Of a DNA stretch of 64,000 bases, positions 1 through 13,111 are shown in pieces. The DNA is taken from positions 196,001 to 260,000 of the forward strand of contig JAXCGZ010016986.1 in the NCBI GenBank assembly GCA_037179515.1, written 5' to 3'. The position numbers and the translations under genes were made by a program. Below the pieces are notes generated by a model. The model searched no databases. It was given only the letters and a program-made list of their open reading frames with translations, and was not told the DNA's origin. This DNA comes from Halocaridina rubra. Lineage: Eukaryota > Arthropoda > Malacostraca > Decapoda > Atyidae. Position 1 is the first letter of the stretch. Every line of letters starts with the position of its first letter.

Positions 1-1169
1 CTGCATAAAATATCTCACAGAGTGGGGCAACATTCCTCTCTTTCTTCTATCGTGGATGTCTGGGTTCCTGAATTAATTAATCCCCTGCACCTGATCTTAT
101 TAATTCCCTCTATAACGATTCGAAATGATTATAGACATTTTCTTAGACTTTTTTTATTCATCCGAGTTCAGAGAAAAGCGTGTTTTAAAAACCAATGTAT
201 AATTTCAGTCTTTATATTGGTAGAAATACGAATGCAAACTCAAAAAATTATTCATTCCCAAGCGGTAGGTTAGCGATTACAGACGGCCATTAAGCTCGTG
301 ACGTTGGTACTAGTATATGAATAGACTTTTGGGCTGTTCCCAAGCTAACCAGTATGCGAGCTCTACTCGAATTTAGATTCATTTCTCTACATAAATATCT
401 AAATCTACATATTATCAATATAGTCATACTATTACACCAGAGTTATTTTAATAATGAGCGTCTAAACTGAATTGTTAACATCATTTAATCGCCTACAAGA
501 CTATCTTTTGCGGCCATTGCTTTTTCCCCTGTTGATCATAATGACCTTGCAATTTCTAAGGTGTCTTTTCTTTGGATCAGGTGACTACTGATGAATCTCC
601 TGTGGTGAGAGCTGGACCTGGGGTAGGCACGGAGACGAGGAACAAAACATTTTTAGTATGCAAGAGAGATATTCTAATTCTAAAAGATAAAGCAAGTGAG
701 CGGATAAGATAACTAATACGTGCAATAAAAAAAAAACGAAGCAATGGAAGAATATGGAACAGAGAGAAAGAGAGGAGAGAAGGAGCATCCCCTCTCACAA
801 TTTATTCACGATCTCTCTCTCTCTCTCTCTCTCTCTTCAAACAAGTACTTTTTTTTAGATTTTCAGCTCCCCCCCTCTGCATAATCCCTACTGCCACCAC
901 TACCTCCTAGTTTTACCCTTTGTCATAAGACCGCGATGGCATCCGTAATCAATAACATTGTTCTGCAGTTATTTTATATTTATTATGATTAATTAGACCA
1001 TTTTTTGTCTAAAATGTACGGATTGTTTAACGAATGTAATTATCGTACATAATTATCTACAACATATTGAACTTCTTTTAGTATTCGTAGAATGCTTTCG
1101 CGTTTATATTTACTTGATTAATTGCTATATTAGTTTAATTTTCTTTATCTGTCTGTTGAATTTTCATTC
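1..1169. other. No gene recognised
   Basis: AT-rich sequence with short, non-coding-like ORFs only. It has a (CT)n tract at about 811-834 and a poly-A run near 728-737. No splice-compatible exon, tRNA or known repeat was recognised. Confidence 0.5.
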
Positions 1170-2368
1170 AAGTGTGATTACCTAATTGTGATTACCTAAT
1201 TGTGTTTACGGGAAAGAGCCCAAAGCTCGTATCTTCCCGTCTCCTGATCGGTTCCATTTTAGACTTAGTGATACTTATCATACCTGTCCTTAAAACTATG
1301 GATTGAGATAGCATTAACTACCTCCTCGCTTAGCCAATTCCAATTATCAACTACTCTTACACTAGGAAGGTATTTCCTTACATCCTGCAAAGAAGTTTTC
1401 TTACGAAGCTTCAAACTATGACCTCTAGTTCTAGAGCCAGCCATATCAAAATATCGATCCCTATCCACTCTATCATAACCATGAAGGAATTTAAAGACTG
1501 TCACCATATCCCCCCTCATTCTTCTAGCTTCGAGTGATGGTAAGTCTAATTCCCTCAGCCTTTCATCATAACTGAGATTGCGTATTTCTGGCACCAGTTT
1601 CGTGGCATGTCTTTGAACTTTTTCAAGCTTAGCTATGTGCTTTTTCAAGTGCGGATTCCAAAAGGGGGCTGCATATTCGAGTTTTGGCCTCACATAGGTT
1701 ACATAAATATTTCTGAACATTTCCTTGTCCATGTGCCTGAAGGCTACCCTTACATTTGATAAGAATGCATATGCTGCCCTTACTATGCCATTTATATGTA
1801 TTCCTGGAGACAAATCTGCCAGTATGTTTACTCCTAGATCTCTCTCATTTTCTGTCTCTTGAAGTTGTACTCCAGCCACCGAGTAGTCAAGCTTGGGCCT
1901 TCTTGCACTTGTACCCATTCTCATTACCTTACATTTTGAAGTATTGAATTTCATTAGCCACTTTTCTGACCACTCATGCAGATTATTTAGACCCTCCTGA
2001 AGTTCTCTACCATTGTTCTCGTTTTTTACTTTCTTCACAATCTTTGCATCATCTGCAAACATATTCATGAATGAATTTTCAGACTCTGGTAGGTCATTTA
2101 CACATATACAAGGAACAAAAGTGGCCCTAAAACTGAACCCTGTGGAACTCCACTACTAACTCTTCTCCATTCAGACACTGGGTGTCTTACTCTAACACTC
2201 TGTTCCCTTCCTTCTAAGTAAGTTTTTATCCATTCCAAAACATTTCCACCTATTCTAGCCATTGATTGCAGCTTCCTAATAAGTCTCCCATGTGGAACAG
2301 TGTCACACGCTTTCTGGAAGTCTAGGAATATGCAATCTGTCCAGCCCTCTCTTTCCTGTAAGATTGTG
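1170..2368 (-). mobile_element. CR1-like LINE, 5'-truncated copy (family 1)
   Basis: Read on the minus strand this is the C-terminal half of a non-LTR reverse transcriptase. Residues after the truncation include [20 protein letters not shown] and the FADDAK form of the catalytic box, followed by the thumb and C-terminal region (KCKVMRMG, ERDLGV, LEYAAPFWNP, LEKVQRHATKL, DNWNWLSEEVVNA). A 2-nt insertion near 2092-2098 shifts the frame just before the FADD box, so the copy is dead. The 3' end (1176-1203) is two perfect 14-bp units, gattacctaattgt on the plus strand, in place of a poly-A tail, as in CR1-type elements that end in short tandem repeats. Parts of the same family lie at 28195-28300, 30883-31388, 33847-34035 and 49429-51258. 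The clade is inferred from motifs. Confidence 0.85.
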
Positions 2369-2447
2369 TTCTATATTTTTCCAATAATTATATATGATTT
2401 TCTCGAGTTTATTAATGTACGTATTAATCGCTTTATCCATTTATCTT

Positions 2448-2730
<283 letters not shown>

Positions 2731-2783
2731 TGTAATCTTCTAGTTCTCGATATTTATATTTAATTATATAATCACATTTTTTT

Positions 2784-2927
2784 GCGTGTCATGTGAGCGT
2801 ACACAGACGAATTGAATCTGGGGAATTAAGGCTTGGATACCTTTCCTATCGCTCCACAGAGGACCCAAACGCGGGCCGTCACCTGCCGCGTTAGAGCACT
2901 CTGTCGCTATGCTACAGTGGGCCCCAG
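2784..2927 (-). repeat. tRNA-derived SINE, family B
   Basis: On the minus strand a tRNA-like head (box A about gtagcatagcgacag, box B near gtttgggtcc) is followed by the family body read here as cacagacgaattgaatctgg and ggggaattaaggc. The same body recurs about a dozen times in the window in both orientations. Confidence 0.65.
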
Positions 2928-2929
2928 AT

Positions 2930-3094
2930 CATATATTTACATTTCTATTTTTCAGAAATGTTTTGAGGCAAGATATCTGAAGAGACCGGAATAGGAAATT
3001 AAAATCTGATTAAAAAATCTCTCTCTCTCTCTCTCTCTCTTGCTATTTTTGAGATATTATTTATCGATAAGAATTTGACAGTTTGGAACACCAT

Positions 3095-3127
<33 letters not shown>

Positions 3128-3895
3128 AGTCATGATAAATGTGATATGGGTGTCCGTCCGATTGCATATCTTTATACATATATAGTAAAATTGAAGACAT
3201 ATTTTTTTACCTGTAGCGACGACTCTTTAGAATAGTTTGGATTTTCATGTTGTTTTAGTCGAGTATTTATTATAACCAGGTATGAATAGACTAGAAGATT
3301 TGGCATTATTATGACGTTATTATCAATAAAACACACATAACTGTCTGAGAGAGAAAGAGAGAGAGAATGGGAGAGCATTAATTTTAAAATCTAATCCTCA
3401 GCTTCAATCTGCTCGCATCCACCCCAATAATGAGAGATTAATAGTCACACGTAAAATAAAATAGGAAAAAAATGGGGTTCTCAGTTAAACTATGTTCTCG
3501 GAATAATCGCCATATTCTTGGCAAACAAAGTCAATATTATTTTTTTTTTCAAACTGACAAACTATCCAAATGTACAATATATCTTTTTTTTTTCTTCTTT
3601 TAATATCTTAGAGACTCGTAATATTTATGCTTGTCTAATCTCGGGCCAGATTTCTCGAGGTCTGAGCATAATTATTTCTAGTGATTAGGATTCGAGATAC
3701 GACAAACGCTTCTACTGTCTCATCCTCATGTTCCAGTTATCTTGAAATAGGTTATCTGATTAGAGATAAGTTATGTAGATTTAAGAATTACAATCTGCTT
3801 TATGATCAGTAGTATTCATTAGCATTATTCCTCTTGGTTTAAAAAGTCCACACTCATTTTCGCTGCATGTCGTAAGAGACGGCTGACAGCCAATA
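2930..3895. other. No gene recognised; short CT tracts
   Basis: AT-rich intergenic DNA with (CT)n at about 3018-3040 and 3103-3126, a (GA)n stretch near 3349-3365, and poly-T runs. The ORF at 3172-3378 is low-complexity and has no coding character. Confidence 0.5.
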
Positions 3896-3896
3896 A

Positions 3897-3952
<56 letters not shown>

Positions 3953-3960
3953 TAATTATA

Positions 3961-4006
<46 letters not shown>

Positions 4007-4074
4007 TAATAATAATAATAATAAATTATTATTATTATTATTGTCATTATTATTATTATTATCATTATTATTAT
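3896..4074. repeat. (AAT)n changing to (ATT)n
   Basis: About 125 bp of ATA/AAT units followed by the complementary ATT type, so the tract can fold back on itself. Poly-Tyr and poly-Asn frames here are artefacts. Confidence 0.95.
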
Positions 4075-4600
4075 TCAATTCGGGGAGCAAGGCAGCTGAA
4101 ATTGGTGTCGGTCGGGAGCCAGGATCAGTGTGGGAGATTGTTTTAAGGAACAAATTCCGAGTCAAAACCGACATTAGTCTCCTTGAAGCCAGTGAAACAG
4201 AGACCCCATATGATACTGGGAGAAAGACGATCTCTACGGTTCATGAATCGAACCCTGAACCTGAGTTTACCAATAGGAGAGGTTGTTACCTCGTCCTTAG
4301 ATTTTGAAGTCCAGGATTCGCTCCCTGGCACCTGGTAGGCGAGACTGAAAAAATAAAAGTCGGCATTCAACGTCCTGTCTGTAAAACGTTTGTTTGGCAA
4401 CTGAATAATACGCGTGGCTGGATCATTGTTAAAGTTAAAATGTCAAAGAATTGCGTTTCCATTTGGATGCGTTCTATGGCAAAATTTAATATTTTTATGA
4501 TTATTGGGTTAAAAAAAATCTTATTTTAGATCTATTTGCGTACTGATAGTGAAAATGAGCTGAATCTTATGGTAGATGAGTTTTTTGTTTTGTTTTGTTT
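4075..4600. other. Unassigned, possible tRNA-like repeat
   Basis: Two overlapping ORFs on opposite strands occupy 4041-4400 without similarity I recognise. On the minus strand a box-B-like string (ggttcagggttcgattcat) lies near 4242-4260, so this may be a tRNA-related SINE. No second copy was found in the window. Confidence 0.25.
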
Positions 4601-4604
4601 TAAG

Positions 4605-5600
4605 GATGTGTGAAAAGGGGAAGTTGCGGTGAATATTGGTAAAAGTAAAGTCCTGAGATACACGAGAAACGTTAATGTTGGCAAATTGAATGTGGGAGAG
4701 AAAGGGGAGTTGCTTGAAGAAGTTGAAAGTTTCAAGTATCTGGGGTCACTGTATCAAGGAGTGGACGAGTGGATGTGGAGGTAAGTCATGGAGTGAAGGA
4801 AGCTAGTAAGCGTCTAAGTGGGTTGAAAAGTGTAATGAGGAATAGGTATTTGGGAATGAAAGCAAAGAGAAGGATATATGACGGTGTAATTGTGCCGACA
4901 GCATTGTATGGAACAGAGACCTGGTAAGCAAGAAAGGATGGAAGGAATAAGTTGAATGTAATGGAGATGAGTTGTTTGAGAAATATGACTAGTGTATCTA
5001 GAATATCTAGAGCAAGAAAAGAGGGATGTCAGGCAGAGATCGAGTGTTGAAAGGAAGCTGTCGGGTAGGTTAGATCAGAGAGTACTGAGTTGGTTTGGAT
5101 ATATAGAGAGGATGAGTGATGAACAAATAGCGAAGAGAGTGTGGAGTGTAGAAGTGATTGGAGTTAAGCCAAGAGGAAGACCTAGAATGAGGTGGATGGA
5201 TGGCGTGAAAAGGGCATTGAAAGCACGTGAAATATCAACGGAGCAGATAAGAGAACGTGGAAGAGATAGGAAACAGTGTAAGAAGATTGTGTATAGGTGA
5301 CATGGGACAAAGGGATTTCTTACACCTGCTAGCTCAGTGAAATGTGATGAATGGGTGTGAGGGGGAGTTGTCATGTGATAAAGCGGTGGGGGTAAATTAG
5401 CGGCAGCTATCGGGCCCCACTGTAGAATATTCTTGTCTGTGGGTGACCCAAGCAGGGTGATAAGGGGGAAATGTGGCACCCCTTTATCCCCAAATAGCTA
5501 AGAGGAGTAGTTGAAGTGTGTGGATCGTGGTGAAGGTGTTTCTTGGGTCGGCCACCCCCCTTACAATGGAAAATGAGGTCATGTATATGTATGCATGTAT
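4605..5600 (+). mobile_element. RTE-like LINE, C-terminal region and 3' UTR
   Basis: Interrupted frames encode the C-terminal part of a non-LTR retrotransposon protein: FKYLGSLYQG, then RYLGMKAKRRIYDGVIVPT, ALYGTETW, NKLNVMEMSCLR, then WFGYIERM and GRPRMRWMDGVKRALKAR. At least one frameshift (about 5020-5040) and an in-frame TAG after TETW show decay. The protein stops at 5298-5300 and is followed by a 3' UTR with ccaccccccttac. Reverse fragments of this UTR flank the LINE at 37366-40761 and serve as a reference for that insertion. The family assignment rests on the YLG...ALYGxETW...GRPRxRWxD pattern. Confidence 0.75.
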
Positions 5601-5759
5601 ATATGTATTCATTAATAAGCTTCAAAATATTACATTATTTGTCTTAATAAAGATATAATTTCTTGATAAAATAGATTTCTGTTTAGTCTCTCTGGGCATG
5701 AAATGATTCGAATTCTAAATGTACTGTTGTACAGCCTTTGAAATCATCTAATTTATTTC

Positions 5760-5798
<39 letters not shown>

Positions 5799-5801
5799 GT
5801 A

Positions 5802-5994
5802 GTCGCCATGGCTCAGTCGGTAGCGTCTCCGACTCTGAGGCGTCAGGTCGAGGGTTCGCGCCCCGTCACGGTCTGAGGTTAGCAAAGGCATGCACTCAGC
5901 GTAAGGATTACATTTGCCAAAACAAGTCCTTCGCAAGAAGGCAACCGTCCTAGCCCTTGGTTGATAAGGGAGTCCGTGACGTAAAACCGGAACC
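5802..5994 (+). repeat. tRNA-derived SINE, family A
   Basis: The first 70 bases resemble a tRNA gene with box A tggctcagtcggtagcg and box B gggttcgcgccc. They are followed by a tRNA-unrelated body with caaaacaagtccttcgc and gtccgtgacgtaaaacc. It sits between two (ATT)n tracts (5760-5798 and 5994 onward), as does the copy at 23771. Other copies are at 29345, 30386, 46235 (plus) and 35410, 42384 (minus). A functional tRNA is unlikely because the same body follows the tRNA-like head each time. Confidence 0.8.
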
Positions 5995-6074
5995 ATTATT
6001 ATTATTATTATTATTATTATTGTTGTTGTTGTTGTTGTTGTTGCTGTTGTTGTTGTTGTTACTGCTATTATTGC

Positions 6075-6132
<58 letters not shown>
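5994..6132. repeat. (ATT)n/(GTT)n compound microsatellite
   Basis: ATT units change to GTT/GCT units and back to ATT. The tract ends about 155 bp upstream of the MAX start codon and so lies in or near the MAX promoter or 5' UTR. Confidence 0.9.
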
Positions 6133-6286
6133 TTGTTTAATATTATTGAGAACGCCCCCAGTAAACAAATTTCCCTGGCGCATGGTAGTGGGTCTTGGTA
6201 CAAAGACGGCCATATTGATCAGAGACTTCAGAGGTCGGGTTGTGCAAGGGTCGACGGTGGGAGGTTATGGAAACGGTTTCCACAAA

Positions 6287-6325
6287 ATGAGCGATGAGGA
6301 GAGAGATATCGACATCGAAAGTGAC
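6287..6325 (+). CDS. MAX: MAX coding exon 1
   Basis: Encodes the 13-residue acidic N-terminus and ends in phase 0 at donor gtaagg. The ATG is preceded by cacaaa, an acceptable start context. An open frame runs into the intron but loses MAX similarity at the donor. Confidence 0.9.
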
Positions 6326-9300
6326 GTAAGGAAGTCTTCGTCATTAGGACGTAGCTTATATAACCTAATAATTGTGATTTTTATTAATTTTTAGGCCGAA
6401 TGAAGGGTTTGTTTACATGGATTTAAAAGGGCCACTTTATAGTGAATCACGACTGCCACTTTCGCTCCGAGGGCACGTGCCACCATGGGTTATGACCCTC
6501 CGTGGCTCGAGAACTAATGATTCGCATGGACTGAATACAAGACTGCATTGTTTTAGTGCATAGTGTAACGAGGTTTGCTGTATCATAGCTTAAATGGGTA
6601 TTCTCGTCCTGCCCAGGCACCAAGAAAACATAAAACAAAGAGCTACAGGTTGGGAGTGTAGTGACTTGTGAGATGTTAAGGGATAGTTTCAGGGTAATTA
6701 AGTTGAAAACTGGTCAATTGAATGGAAAGGAAGAGCCACAGCCGCTTGAAAACCATTGAGATTATAATTCAAGTACAAAAAAGTCCCCATTCAGGGTGTG
6801 CACGTAATAAAAAGTAATTAGTAAATGTTTACTTTGACACCCTTAGGTGAAATGGCATGAAATTTATTGTTAGGTTAAGTTCACCCCATGATTAGAAGTG
6901 AAATGATTGATTGCAGTTGTTTTAATTTTTGTTTTATATTTTTATTTTACTTATTGGGGTTGAGGAGGTAAGCGTTTAATTACTGATTATTCTTCACTGT
7001 CCCCAACACTTACTCCTAGACCCTACTGTTTGCCTAAATAGCCCCCCAAACCCCTAGCCAATTATGGATTCACTTCATAATGAGGGGTAATTATGTATAT
7101 TAAAGATAGCCTCAGAAGCTGCATTAAGTCTGGAATTAAGACAAATCTAAATTCAGAAACCTTATGGGTTGAAATTAAAAATAATATAGAAAGTCTAGTT
7201 GTAGGAGTAGTCTACAGACCACCTGATCTAGATAATATAGAGTCGCAAGTTATATACGATGAAATTTCTAAAGTGACCAGGTCAAATAGAGTTTGCATTG
7301 TAGGCGATTTTAATTTTAGACATATTAACTGGGAAACCATAACAGGTGATAGTAGCTCTAAGGAGTTTTTGGAAGTAGTAGAAGACAATTTCCTTTTTCA
7401 GCATGTACATGAAGCAACACGGGGGGTGAATACACTAGATTTAGTTCTTAGTAATAGAGAGAATATGGTTACAAATTTAGAAGTTGGTGAAAAATTGGGC
7501 AACAGTGACCATGATTCCATTAGATTTAACATAATTTTCAAGGAAACTATAAAGGAAAATAAGAATATTGTTCCAAACTTTAGAGCAGGAGATTTTGAGG
7601 GCTTAAAAACTAAATTATCTAATGAGGTATGGGAAGGGATTTCTGGGGTACAGATGTGGGTAGTTAATCCAGCAGGTCAGGTCGCAGGTAGCGGATTACC
7701 CCGAAATTTGAGTACCACATGCCAAGGATTATCACAAGATAAGATCAATACATTAAATTCTCTCACAGGAAAGAACAGCAGTCCGTCAGTTAATATAAAT
7801 TTGGATGAGGAATATAACAATTTTGTCATGACTCTTAAGAATAGTCAGAGAGACTATATTCCCATGAAACATTGCAGATCAAGAAAAAATGACCCTAAAT
7901 GGATGAACAGTAGAATAAAGAATCTTATAGGTATTAAAAGAGGAATATACAGGAAACTAAAAAGAGGTGAAGAGCATGTGAGGCAGCAATATATACAGTT
8001 AAACAGGGAAGTTAAAAAGATAGTTAGAGAGTCGAAAAGAAAATACGAAGTTAGAATAGCAGGAGAAGCTAAAGAAAATCCTAAAGGGTTTTATCAACAT
8101 TATCAAACAAAATTTAAGGAAAAAGTCGGACCAATTGAAGTAGCCAATGGCCATATCACAGATGACGATAAAGTGATGTGTACATGTTTAAATGATTATT
8201 TCTTATCTGTATTTACCAATGAAAACTTGGAAAATATTCCGGAAGTAGAATCCATTTACAGAGACAGTCCCGATAAAATACTTAGTTCAATAAATATTAC
8301 GAGAGAGGAGGTAATAAAAGAAATAGATAAATTAAAGGCTCATAAATCTCCGGGACCTGATGGAATATATGCTAGAATATTAAAGGAATGCAAGGAAGAG
8401 CTTAGTTGTCCACTAACTGCATTATTTAATAATTCAGTAAAATTAGGATCGGTACCCATGGAGTGGAAATTGGCAGATGTGGTACCAATATTTAAAAAAG
8501 GAGAACGAGTTAAAAAGAATAATTATAGGCCGGTAAGTTTAACGTCAACAGTGGGTAAGATTCTAGAATCCATAATTGCAAATAAAATAAGGGCACATCT
8601 AGAATTACACAGATTGATAAAACTTTCACAACACGGGTTTCTTAAGGGTTTTTCGTGCCTTACAAACTTATTGTCTTTTTATTCAGAAGTTTACGAGGCA
8701 GTAGATTGTGGCAAAGAATATGATACAATATATCTAGATTTTAGCAAAGCTTTTGATAGAGTTCCTCACAAAAGATTAGTTAAAAAGCTGGAAGCTCATG
8801 GTATAGGAGGAGCTGTTCTCAGATGGATCAAACAATGGTTAAAAGACAGAAAACAGAGGGTTTGCATAAATGGAGAGAAATCAGAGTGGGGCTCGGTTAC
8901 TAGCGGGGTACCACAAGGCTCGGTACTGGGTCCCCTGTTATTCATCGTATATCTAAATGATCTGGATTCGGATATCAGTAGTAACCTAAGTAAATTCGCA
9001 GACGACACTAAAATAGGTAGAACTATAAATGGGAAAGAAGACATTCATGCTTTACAGGAAGATCTAAATAGCTTATCTGAATGGTCGGACAAATGGCAAA
9101 TGGAATTTAATGTTGAAAAATGTAAAGTAGTTAAAATGGGTACTATAAAAGACAATACTAGTTATAAGCTAAATAACCATGAAATCATGAGTTCTCAGTG
9201 TGAAAGGGATTTGGGAGTTCTTGTGAGTAGTAGTCTTAAGCCAAGAGAGCAATGCACAGCAGTCAGAAATAAAGCAAACAGAATTTTAGGATTTATCTCA

Positions 9301-12300
9301 AGAAGCGTTAGCAATAGGACGGAAAAAGTTATTTTGCAGCTCTATCTTGCATTAGTTAGGCCCCATTTAGATTATGCTGTGCAATCCTTGGAGAGGGTGC
9401 AGCGAAGAATGACCAAGATGATACACAATATCAGAAATCTACCATATGAGGACAGATTAAAAAAACTTAATCTACATTCTCTAGAGAGGCGAAGAGTTAG
9501 GGGGGAAATGATTGAAGTGTATAAATGGTTTAAAGGGATTAACAAGGGAGATATTAATAAAGTTTTAAAAATTCATGATCAAACCAGAACTCGAAATAAT
9601 GGATTTAAGCTTGATAAATTTCGGTTCAGAAGGGAAATTGGTAAAAATTGGTTTGGTAATAGAGTAGCTGATGCATGGAACAAGCTTCCTAGTAGGATAG
9701 TAAATGCCAATACCTTAGACACCTTCAAATGTAGATTAGATAGACATATGACAGAGGTAGGGTGGGTATGAATAGGTTAGTGCTTGTTAGAAAAACCATA
9801 AAAAGGAAAAAAATAGAATAAATAAGTAGAGTAGAATAGAATAGGTTAGCCATGCTGAAAATACAATTCAAAAATGGAGCTGCCTCGTGTGTGCCAGTAG
9901 GCATGTTGCAGTGTCCTCTATTCTTATGTTCTTATGTTCTTATGTTCTTATAACTTGTAACGGGGAGGGGCAAGAATGCTTACTCTGTTTTCCCTTGCAT
10001 GTTGTAAAAGTCGTCTAAATGGGGCGAGGTAAAGGGACTGGAAATTCCGTTCTTTGCATTTTTCTCCCACAGATAGAAGTTTTTGCTTTGACGTAGCCAT
10101 CCCCTTTATAAGGGAGATTATTGCTTTTGTATATACAAAGATTCCTGTTTGCCACTCTGCTTAGTGCCATTTGCACACATCAGACCAGAATTACCTATTC
10201 AGAACCAAATTAAATTATAGGAAAGTTTCTGTACCCATATTAATTATTGATTTTTTGCATTTTTGCTTGTCCTTCACTCGGTGTCAGTGAAAAGACATTG
10301 TCCTGACCAAGCAAATGTTCATGTCATATTGAATGTTTGTTTTGCTGTTTTATTGTTACTATTAATCCCCTTTCGTATGGGTATGGACACAGATAGATTG
10401 CAGCTGGGGGATTTAGACAGGATGACCTTCCTAACACCCTGCAATGGGATCAAGCCTGCGGTAGTCGCTTTCTGACTCACATGCCCTACCACTCAGCTAC
10501 CGCGGCCCCATTTTCATATTTAATGCTGAAGTTAGTATATTGGCCTTTTCTTTAGCTTGCCCATAATAAAATTTCTGCAACTCTCGTTTTGCCTTTTTAT
10601 GGAGTAGGCGATTTGTAAGCTAATTCCAAATGATTTGCCAATATTTCTGAAGGTTACAAGAAAATAAAGGCTTGCCAGAAGAATCCTCTATGAGAACCTT
10701 AGTAGCACACTGGTCAGAGCACTTGACTTGAGTGGTGACTAACCCGTGTTCACACCCACTGTGGGGCATCTAGGAGTAATTCTCCAGTGCCAAAACGGCA
10801 ATATATATAAGATTCTTTGGTAGAGACTTATGTATCCTGGCCTTCACATAATTAAGAAAAACAGAGTCTTTATATGCTGCACTATGCTGATTTCCTCTAC
10901 ATGAATTTTGATATTGATAAAGAAATCTCTACATGAGCATCACTTAGAGCACTTGATTTGGGAAGTGGCAAATATGTGTGTGAGCCCACTGTAGGGCTAT
11001 TGGAATAGCATCCCCAGACCCATCCTCTTTGTGTCCAACCCCATATTGAATGGGGATGAAGAGTGATGCATAAGTCAACAAACAGACAAACAGGATCCAA
11101 CAAGTCACAACACTCCATTTCTGTTTCTCATTGCTTTATGTGTTCTTCGTACCCAGTCCCAATAAGGGCAATTTTCCTTGCCTGTCCTGGTGTTGCACAT
11201 GAAAAAAGTTAATTATATGCAGTAGTAGGTATTAGGCTCCAAATATCTCCTTTAGATAGAGGTAAGACTTCTCGCTAAGAGATAATAGTGCTCTTTCTTC
11301 AGATATGATACAAAGCAAATAGTCTTTGCTGCCATTCAGTACAAGAAATCTCTGGTTGAAGCATTAACTATTCTGCCAGCCTTCTTTTACATTGAGTTGC
11401 TTGTTGTAAGTTTTTAGCCCTCAAGGGGTGAGCAATCTACCAAAAACATACTGCCTCGATGGCGTTTGACTGTACACTAGCCTCCACCTACGCTGAGTGC
11501 TTTACATAATGCATGAGGGGGGAAAAAGTTACCATACAACACCAGAAAACAATGACATGCCATAGCAAGTGTTCTTGTGCCCATTATGTTTTGAAACGAG
11601 TGCAGGGAATTTAGGCGCAGTCATTACATCGAGCTTGTATGCTGACGATTTGGTGCAATCCGCCCTTAAGGGGTCGAGTGCTGAAATTTTCATTTAACTC
11701 CAATCAGTAATTTAATATCTTTCACCACAGGATGAGGAATCATTTTCTGGAGGCCCTCGAGGAGAGATACAGTTCGCCTCGCAAGCGGAGAAACGAGCCC
11801 ATCACAATGCTCTCGAGAGGAAGCGGAGAGATCACATCAAGGATTCCTTTTGTTCGCTGAGGGATTCTGTTCCCTCCTTGCAAGGAGAGAAGGTATGTCA
11901 GGTTCTAGTGTCACTTTGATACTTTTATCTAGCAAGATAGTTCTAAATGGTAATTCAAGAAGCATGAAGAGGATTAGTGGATATGTGGTGTCTGTTTGTT
12001 ACATTGACTAAGACATGAGAATGATGTGTATTGGGGTAAGAGATTCACAAAATGACGATTGATTGTTGTACTAAGCCAAGATACCATTTTACAGCTCTTA
12101 AACTTTTATGACCAGTTGCATCTTACAGAGATAGCCCTGTGGTAGGGGCAGTAGGAATAGCTGGCAGTTGTGAAGCGACACAGGTTGTGGAAGAGCCGGG
12201 AGGATGGGCTGTGGCACTCCAGCAGTGCCATCTGAACGGTCGCTAGCTCCCTCGTCATTGCCCATAGAGCAAAGTAATCCCCCTATTTGTTTTCCTTTCT

Positions 12301-13080
12301 TGATGTCGGCTACCCGCCAATTAAAGGGGGAAACAGCCAAGGTATATGTATGTATGTACATACCATTGATTCACCTTATTTGGTGCAGTGGTAGCAAATG
12401 CACCTGGTAATAAAGTGGTCCCAAGGGCGATCCTAGCCTTGGATTGGATTAGTTTCCATGGTCTCATGTCATTACTTACTAAATAGATAATTAGTTGGAG
12501 GGGTCCGTGATATCCTGTAGGTCCAATTGCTTTTTCAGCCATTGCCTGGTTATCATCACTTAGTCCACTTGAATGGAGAGTGGGCTTGGGGCCAGGCTGT
12601 ATGCTTGGTTTATACTCAGGCTCTGTGCTGTCACTGTTCCTTGCCTTTGTATTTTATTAGAGACCTTTAAGCCTTTATATGTCATTTATAATTTGAAATC
12701 CAGACACTAAAACCTGTGGCTTTTTTTTTTAGGCCAGCCGTGCACAAATACTCAAGAAAGCTGCTGATTACATTGAGTTTATGAGACGAAAGAACTCTGC
12801 CCATCAGCAAGATATTGACGATCTGAAGAAACAGAATAATCTCTTGGAGAGTCAGAGTAAGTAATGAGAGAAGTTTTTAAACAAAAAAGATGCAAATGAA
12901 TAGTTAACATATATACCATGATTGCTGCCCTGCAATTCATTTTTAATTACTTTTCTAAGCATGCACTTTGATAAGTCCCTTTTCAATGTGTACCTCTCAT
13001 GTGCTCTTCATTTCTTCATTACACTATTCCACTTCTGCTCGTGTCTCTGCAACATTCACTACCTCATTATTATTTTTATT

Positions 13081-13111
<31 letters not shown>

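Noticed and set aside
4992..5300. 102-aa ORF as a host gene
   Set aside because: Its GRPRMRWMDGVKRALKAR pattern and the upstream YLG/ALYGTETW stretch make it the C-terminal end of an RTE-like LINE.
5802..5875. Candidate tRNA genes with box A and box B
   Set aside because: The same tRNA-like head is followed each time by the same 110-bp body and occurs in many copies, including truncated ones; these are SINEs. Acceptor-stem pairing is poor.
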